From assembly GCA_026786045.1 (NCBI GenBank), contig JAJAYV010000015.1, positions 1-5,085 of the forward strand: 5,085 nucleotides of DNA. Reading direction: 5' to 3'. This document shows, one piece after another, positions 1 through 5,085 of this stretch (its first letter is position 1; each line of letters begins with the position of its first letter). Position numbers and translations under genes: made by a program. The notes under the pieces are model-generated. The model saw only the letters and a program-made list of their open reading frames with translations, made no database searches and was not told the origin of the DNA. The DNA is from Frankiaceae bacterium. Its GTDB lineage: Bacteria; Actinomycetota; Actinomycetes; Mycobacteriales; SCTD01.

Positions 1-1584
<1,584 letters not shown>

Positions 1585-1588
<4 letters not shown>

Positions 1589-2052
1589 GTCGTACCTCTC
1601 TGCTGTCGTGCGGCTGGACTCAGGACGTCTGGGGCGGTCGCGCAGCCGGGGCAGTGGCCCCAGTAGACGACCTCGGCCTCGTCGATGTCGAAGCCGGCGT
1701 CGTCGGAGGCGGTCAGGCAGGGCGGATGGCCGACGGCGCAGTCGACGTCGGCGATGGCGCCGCAGGCGCGGCAGACCGCGTGGTGGTGGTTGTCGCCGAC
1801 CCGGGCCTCGTAGCGGGCCACCGAGCCGGGCGGCTGGATGCGCCGGACCAGGCCGACGTCGGTCAGCGTGCGCAGCACGTCGTAGACGGCCTGGTGGGAC
1901 ACCGCACCCAGCCGACGCCGGGCCAGCACGATGATGGCGTCGGTGTCGGCGTGCGCGTTCTCGTCCACCACCGACAGCACCGCCACCCGCGGGCGCGTCA
2001 CGCGCAGCGCGGCGCCGCGCAGCTCGCGCTCGACGTCGCTGGGGGAGGGCAC
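1585..2052 (-). CDS. furA: Fur-family metal-dependent repressor FurA
   Basis: This is a 155-residue DNA-binding regulator of the Fur family, of the FurA subtype that controls katG in actinomycetes. A winged-helix N-terminal domain (about residues 1-85) includes RVTRPRVAVL (17-26) and the recognition region around SHQAVYDVLRTL (52-63). The dimerisation and metal-binding domain follows, with GDNHHHAVCRACG (86-98) carrying the His cluster 89-91 and Cys94/Cys97. A second CPGC pair at 134-137 completes the expected structural zinc site. The motif IADVDCAVG and the acidic DEAEVVYWG segment closely resemble M. tuberculosis FurA as I remember it. I chose the GTG start at 2052 because it gives 17 residues before VTRPR, as in the mycobacterial protein. 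An in-frame TTG at 2088 would add 12 residues unlike the family and would put the start inside the putative operator. The stop overlaps the katG start by four bases. Autoregulation is inferred from the family and from the palindrome upstream. Confidence 0.95.
1595..1600 (-). promoter_or_regulatory. katG ribosome binding site inside furA
   Basis: On the minus strand GAGAGG sits six bases before the katG GTG codon, within a purine-rich run (AGAGAGG). It falls within the last codons of furA (the Arg-Gly codons), so ribosomes finishing furA would be placed on the katG start. It supports the choice of GTG at 1588 as the katG start, since no ATG lies nearby in frame. Confidence 0.8.
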
Positions 2053-2059
2053 GCCCTGC

Positions 2060-2092
2060 AGTGTGTCCCATCTTCTTGACTCGATCAAGTCA
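2060..2092 (-). promoter_or_regulatory. Probable furA-katG promoter and FurA operator
   Basis: Between furA and the amidase gene, the bases around 2063-2092 are about half GC, much lower than the surrounding sequence. At 2077-2092 they form a 16-bp palindrome, TGACTTGATCGAGTCA on the minus strand, in which seven of eight base pairs match. Inside it a TTGATC (2088-2083) can serve as a -35 element. A weak -10-like CACACT (2065-2060) follows after 17 bases, which would place the transcript start at or very near the furA GTG. No convincing Shine-Dalgarno sequence precedes furA, which would fit a leaderless message. The palindrome is seen directly; its role as a FurA operator and the promoter assignment are inferred from position and from known autoregulation of actinomycete furA genes. 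Confidence 0.55.
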
Positions 2093-2106
2093 CGGCGCGT
2101 CGTGGT

Positions 2107-2117
2107 CCGGTCACCGG
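2107..2117. repeat. Short perfect inverted repeat between amidase and furA
   Basis: CCGGTCACCGG is a perfect inverted repeat of two five-base arms around one base, located 37 bases after the amidase stop and 14 bases before the putative FurA palindrome. With a one-base spacer and no following T-tract it is not a convincing terminator hairpin. It could be a protein-binding site or chance in GC-rich DNA. The rest of the interval between 2118 and 2153 shows no further structure. Confidence 0.3.
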
Positions 2118-2153
2118 GTCAGGTCGGCGGCGCGGCCGAGGGCTGGGCGAGGG

Positions 2154-3596
2154 CTAGGCGGACGTCGCCGGGCGGCGGTCCGCCCACGGCGCCGCCTGCT
2201 CGAGCGCGGACGCGACGCGCACCAGGACGTCCTCGCGGCCGAACTCCGCCACGAGCTGGACGCCGACCGGCAGCCCCTCGGCCGTCCAGTGCAGCGGCAG
2301 GCTGACCGCTGGCTGGCCGGTGACGTTGAACTGCGCGGTGTACGGGATGTAGCTCGCGATCCGCTGGCCCTCGTGCTCGCCGGTCATCCAGCCGATCTCC
2401 GGCGGTGGAGCGCCGACCGTGGGCGTGACGAGCAGGTCGAAGTCCGCGCCGCCCTCCTCGGCTGACGCCCACCACATCGACATCCGGCGCACCCACGCGC
2501 CGAGCCACATCCGTGCGGCGAGGTAGTCCTTCGCGCGCAGGTCGTCGCCGACCAGCCGGTAGTACGCGTTGCGCGGCTCGAGCTCAGCGTCCGTGATCGG
2601 TCGGCCGAGCGCCTCGGTGAGCGCCTGCATCGTCAGCGCGGTGTCGGCGGCGATGGTCGTGATGAAGGGCGAGTTGAAGCCCTCGTCGAACATTGGCTCG
2701 GGGTGGGCGATCTCGACGTCGCAGCCGAGCTGCTCGAGCAGCTGCCCGGTGCGCGCGACCGCCTTCTTGCACTCGTCGTCGGACAGGTAGGGGCTGCCGG
2801 CAGGTGGGGCGTCGAGCAGCCCGACGCGCAGCCGGCCGACCGGGGCGCCGACCTCCTCCGTCAACGGGCGGGCCAGCGGCGGCGCCCAGTAGGGGTCACC
2901 CGGCATCGGCCGGCCGATCACGTCGAGGACCCCGGCGCTGTCGCGCACGGTGCGGCTGACGACGCCGTCGATGGTCGCGCCGGCCCAGCCCTCGCCGATG
3001 TCCGGGCCCTGCGACACCCGGGCCCGGGTCGGCTTGAGGCCGACCAGCCCGCACTCGCTGGCGGGGATGCGGATCGAGCCGCCGCCGTCGTTGGCGTGCG
3101 CGACCGGCACCAGCCCCGCGGCGACGGCCGCTGCCGACCCGCCGCTGGAGCCCCCGGTCGAGCGGCCGAGGTCGTACGGGTTGCGGCAGGGGCCGTTCGC
3201 GACCGGCTCGGTGGTCACGGTGGTGCCGAACTCGGGGACGTTCGTACGGCCCAGGAAGACCAGGCCGGCGGCGCGGAAGCGCGAGGCGAGGTGGCTGTCG
3301 GTCGGCCAGACGTGGCCGGCGTCGCGCAGGAAGGAGGTGCCGTAGTTCGTCGCCTCCCCCGCGACGTGACAGCCGAGGTCCTTGAGCAGCATCGGCACGC
3401 CGCGGAACGGCCCGTCCGGCAGCTCGCCTGCCGCCTCCTCGCGCGCCGCGGCGAAGCGGTCGTGCACGACGGCGTTGATCTGCGGCACCCGCTCGATCCG
3501 GGCGATCGCGTCCTCGACCAGCTCGCTCGCGCTGGCCTGCCCCGTGCGCACGAGCTCGGCCTGGGCGGTGGCGTCCATCCACGTGGTGTCGGTCAT
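2154..3596 (-). CDS. Amidase-signature hydrolase, NylA-like
   Basis: This 480-residue cytosolic hydrolase belongs to the amidase signature family, which cleaves C-N amide bonds with a Ser-cisSer-Lys triad. The triad is visible: Lys72 in MLLKDLG, cis-Ser150 in the glycine/serine-rich STGGSSGGSAAAVAAG, and nucleophile Ser174 in DGGGSIRIPAS, followed by GLVGLKPTRARVS. These positions coincide with Lys72/Ser150/Ser174 reported for 6-aminohexanoate cyclic-dimer hydrolase NylA. The N-terminal DATAQAELVR, VTTEP, and the C-terminal FNVTGQPAVSLPLHW, GLPVGVQLVAEFGREDVL and PWADRRP also recall that protein. The length is close to the roughly 490 residues of NylA. The ATG start lies ten bases after the stop of the upstream dehydrogenase gene, with AGG (3608-3606) nine bases ahead as a weak ribosome binding site; the open frame extends further upstream but there overlaps the dehydrogenase. 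The last gene of the apparent operon. Family membership is near certain. Activity on nylon oligomers is not implied, since many actinomycete relatives have unknown amide substrates. Confidence 0.93.
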   Translation of the reverse strand: MTDTTWMDATAQAELVRTGQASASELVEDAIARIERVPQINAVVHDRFAAAREEAAGELPDGPFRGVPMLLKDLGCHVAGEATNYGTSFLRDAGHVWPTDSHLASRFRAAGLVFLGRTNVPEFGTTVTTEPVANGPCRNPYDLGRSTGGSSGGSAAAVAAGLVPVAHANDGGGSIRIPASECGLVGLKPTRARVSQGPDIGEGWAGATIDGVVSRTVRDSAGVLDVIGRPMPGDPYWAPPLARPLTEEVGAPVGRLRVGLLDAPPAGSPYLSDDECKKAVARTGQLLEQLGCDVEIAHPEPMFDEGFNSPFITTIAADTALTMQALTEALGRPITDAELEPRNAYYRLVGDDLRAKDYLAARMWLGAWVRRMSMWWASAEEGGADFDLLVTPTVGAPPPEIGWMTGEHEGQRIASYIPYTAQFNVTGQPAVSLPLHWTAEGLPVGVQLVAEFGREDVLVRVASALEQAAPWADRRPATSA

Positions 3597-3606
3597 GCGG
3601 CGGAAC

Positions 3607-4464
3607 CTAGCGCGGGTGGTCGTAGAACCCGCGCCCGGTCTTCTCGCCGAGCCGGCCCTCGGCGATGAGCTCACGCAGCAGCCGTCGCGGTCCGTCGGAC
3701 ACCCCGAGCCGCTCGGCGGCGTAGTGCTCCTCGATGTCGAGCACGACGTCGAGCCCGACCGTGTCCATCCGTGCGAACGGACCGCGGTCGGTGCCGAGGT
3801 TGAGCCGGAACAGCTCGTCGACCTCCTCCGGCGTCGCCACGCCCTCCGCGACCACGGCCAGCGCCTCACGTTTGATTGCCGCCCAGATCCGGTTGTAGAT
3901 GAAGCCGGTGCTCTCGCGGCGCACCTGGAACGGCTGCAGCCCGTGGTCGGGCAGGACGTCCATGAGCAGCCGGACCACGGCGGGATCGGTCCGCCCGCAG
4001 GACATCACCTCGACGGCGGTGCGCTCGGGCGGCATGTAGAAGTGCGTGTTGACCAACCGCTGCGGCCGTCGGACGGCGTCGACCAGCCGGCTGGTCGGGT
4101 AGGACGAGGAGTTGCTCGCGAGCACCGCGTCGGGCGGGGCGAGGCGGTCGAGCTCGGTGAACAGCGGCCGCTTCACCTCGAGCCGCTCGGGCACCGCCTC
4201 GACGACCAGCCAGACGTCGTCGACCGCCTGCGCCAGGTCGTCCACGGCGCGAACGGTCCCCGGGGTGCCGCCGACCCGCGCGGCGACCTCGGGCAGCCGC
4301 TCCTGCGCCCAGCGGACGGCAGCGTTGCGCTGCTCGTGCGAGGGGTCGCTGATCCGCACCTCGCCGCCGCGGGTGGCGAGCATCAGCGCGATCCGCCGCC
4401 CGAGCGTGCCGGCGCCGACCACGGCGACCGGCCGGCGGGCGGCGTCAGCGCGGTCCGGCACCAT
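3607..4464 (-). CDS. 3-hydroxyacyl-CoA dehydrogenase family protein
   Basis: This is a 285-residue NAD(P)-dependent oxidoreductase of the 3-hydroxyacyl-CoA dehydrogenase family, which interconverts 3-hydroxy and 3-oxo acyl groups. A Rossmann domain occupies about residues 12-180: GAGTLG at 17-22 is the dinucleotide-binding loop, and Asp40 at the end of the second strand suggests NAD. ASNSSS (116-121) corresponds to the usual SNTSS. His141 in NTHFYMPP and Glu152 in AVEVM match the catalytic His-Glu pair. The C-terminal domain begins near STGFIYNRIW (185-194, with conserved Asn191) and ends with the family hallmark EKTGRGFYDHP. The size fits the single-domain 3-hydroxybutyryl-CoA dehydrogenase type. 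ATG 4464 follows the upstream stop by two bases; an in-frame GTG at 4470 would overlap that stop by four bases and add two residues, and cannot be excluded. The NTHFYMPP motif departs from the classical HFFNP, so the substrate may not be an ordinary beta-oxidation intermediate. Confidence 0.9.
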   Translation of the reverse strand: MVPDRADAARRPVAVVGAGTLGRRIALMLATRGGEVRISDPSHEQRNAAVRWAQERLPEVAARVGGTPGTVRAVDDLAQAVDDVWLVVEAVPERLEVKRPLFTELDRLAPPDAVLASNSSSYPTSRLVDAVRRPQRLVNTHFYMPPERTAVEVMSCGRTDPAVVRLLMDVLPDHGLQPFQVRRESTGFIYNRIWAAIKREALAVVAEGVATPEEVDELFRLNLGTDRGPFARMDTVGLDVVLDIEEHYAAERLGVSDGPRRLLRELIAEGRLGEKTGRGFYDHPR

Positions 4465-4466
4465 CG

Positions 4467-4751
4467 TCACAGGTCGACGTAGTGCTCGACCTGCGGCGGC
4501 GCGGCGAAGTGCGGGCCGATGAGCGCGCGCCACTGCGGGAAGCGGTCGCTGTCCCGGAAGACCTGATGGTCCTCGACGCTGTCCCACTCCACGAGCAGCA
4601 CGAAGCGGGTCGGCGTCTCGACCCCGCGGGTCATCCGCATGGAGCGGCAGCCGGGGGTGTCGCCGACCAGCTCCCTCGCCTGCGCGTACGCCGCGGCGAA
4701 CGCCTGCTCGGACCCGGGGGTGACGTCGATGAGCGCGACTTCGAGGACCAT
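4467..4751 (-). CDS. Small ABM-domain-like (dimeric alpha/beta barrel) protein
   Basis: The product is a 94-residue protein whose pattern matches the antibiotic biosynthesis monooxygenase (ABM)/dimeric ferredoxin-like barrel fold. A first strand, MVLEVALIDVTPG, is followed by a helix (about 14-30, SEQAFAAAYAQARELV), then the typical TPGCRSMRMTRGVETPTRFVLLVEWDS with strands two and three. The helix that follows contains DHQVFRDSDRFPQWRALIGPHF, and the final strand is QVEHYVDL. Proteins of this kind are usually cofactor-free monooxygenases, haem-degrading enzymes or dimeric accessory proteins; nothing here decides between them. I chose ATG 4751 because the first strand starts at once, as in the family. 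GGTGGG (4760-4755) lies only three bases ahead, and an in-frame GTG at 4769 is a weaker alternative. The stop is two bases before the dehydrogenase start, which implies translational coupling and a shared pathway. Confidence 0.75.
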   Translation of the reverse strand: MVLEVALIDVTPGSEQAFAAAYAQARELVGDTPGCRSMRMTRGVETPTRFVLLVEWDSVEDHQVFRDSDRFPQWRALIGPHFAAPPQVEHYVDL

Positions 4752-4774
4752 CGGCCCACCGTGCCACACGCCGC

Positions 4775-5085
4775 TCAGCGGGTCAGGGCCACCGCCCGCT
4801 GCCACGTGGTCGTCGGCACCGGCGCCGGCTCGGGGACCCGCGCACGCTCCCGGCACTCGGCGATCGCGCCGTCGAGCATCGTGCGCAGCCGCTCGTCCGG
4901 CGACGGGATCACCGCGACCGCCGCGCTCCTCGTGGCGATCCGCACGATGCCCGGGGCGCCGTGCCGGCAGAAGTGCTTCACCGACGTCTTCTGCGGCTCG
5001 AGGCTGCGGCGCACAGTGAACGCCGCGGCCCACCGGCCGGCCTGCGGCACGTCGTCGAGGCCGCGGGCGATGCGCCGTCGTACAG
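4775..5085 (-). CDS. Unrecognised protein, 5' part outside the window
   Basis: A minus-strand frame is open from the right edge to a TGA at 4777-4775, giving 102 visible residues; the true start may lie beyond the edge (GTG codons occur at 5083 and 5050). Nearly every codon ends in G or C, with only an ACT and a CGT as clear exceptions in the last 90 codons, which argues for a real gene. The visible part contains an Arg-rich beginning, a segment KTSVKHFCRHGAPGIVRIATR with a Cys-x2-His, a run SAAVAVIPSPDE, a probable amphipathic helix (LRTMLDGAIAECRERA) and a Pro-rich tail. There is no membrane segment or familiar motif, and I do not recognise the family. It ends 23 bases before the ABM-like gene, so it is probably the upstream member of the same operon. 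Confidence 0.6.
   Translation of the reverse strand, partial: VRRRIARGLDDVPQAGRWAAAFTVRRSLEPQKTSVKHFCRHGAPGIVRIATRSAAVAVIPSPDERLRTMLDGAIAECRERARVPEPAPVPTTTWQRAVALTR

Noticed and set aside
2053..2088. A longer furA starting at TTG 2088
   Set aside because: The 12 added residues do not resemble FurA N-termini, and the start would fall inside the palindrome that is probably the operator. GTG 2052 gives the expected N-terminal length.
2101..2153. A rho-independent terminator after the amidase gene
   Set aside because: The only inverted repeat has a one-base spacer, too short for an RNA hairpin loop, and no T-tract follows on the minus strand.
2703..3668. A 321-codon open frame on the plus strand
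   Set aside because: It is a shadow of the amidase gene, with low-complexity Arg/Ala/Gly composition and no domain.
3597..3869. An N-terminal extension of the amidase, upstream of ATG 3596
   Set aside because: The extension overlaps the end of the dehydrogenase gene, is Arg/Ser-rich, and has no counterpart in the family, while ATG 3596 gives NylA-like numbering.
3382..4482. A 366-codon open frame on the plus strand
   Set aside because: It lies opposite the dehydrogenase and amidase genes, whose minus-strand products carry clear family motifs. Long antisense frames are expected in GC-rich coding DNA, and its translation shows no domain.
4752..5033. A longer version of the ABM-like protein of 188 residues
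   Set aside because: The added part overlaps the unrecognised upstream gene in another frame and is Arg/Ala/Gly-rich without family features; the fold starts at the Met encoded at 4751.

Overview
The window is very GC-rich, with coding regions whose third codon positions are nearly all G or C. It carries a Fur-family regulator directly ahead of a catalase-peroxidase, an arrangement typical of actinomycetes such as mycobacteria and streptomycetes. It is therefore most likely a chromosomal segment of a high-GC actinomycete; genus cannot be told from the sequence. All six supported genes lie on the minus strand, so transcription runs from high to low coordinates. No RNA gene, insertion sequence, CRISPR array or phage signature was seen.

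Positions 5085 to 2154 hold a tight minus-strand cluster: the 3' part of a gene I do not recognise (cut by the window edge), a 94-residue ABM-domain-like small protein, a 285-residue protein of the 3-hydroxyacyl-CoA dehydrogenase family, and a 480-residue amidase-signature hydrolase resembling 6-aminohexanoate cyclic-dimer hydrolase (NylA). Gaps between the genes are 23, 2 and 10 bases, so they look like one operon. The likely theme is catabolism of a small amide or acyl compound, but the substrate is not shown by the sequence.

Positions 2153 to 2053 are a roughly 100-base intergenic stretch. It includes a locally AT-richer patch with a near-perfect 16-bp palindrome 24 bases before the furA start. 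This is the best candidate for a FurA operator and promoter.

Positions 2052 to 1 are furA and katG. The furA stop and the katG GTG start share the four bases GTGA, and the katG ribosome binding site lies inside the last codons of furA, so the two are probably translationally coupled. By analogy with characterised furA-katG loci, FurA would repress both genes until peroxide or metal changes release it, and KatG would then remove hydrogen peroxide. katG runs off the left edge after 529 residues: the catalytic N-terminal domain is complete, but most of the C-terminal domain is outside the window.
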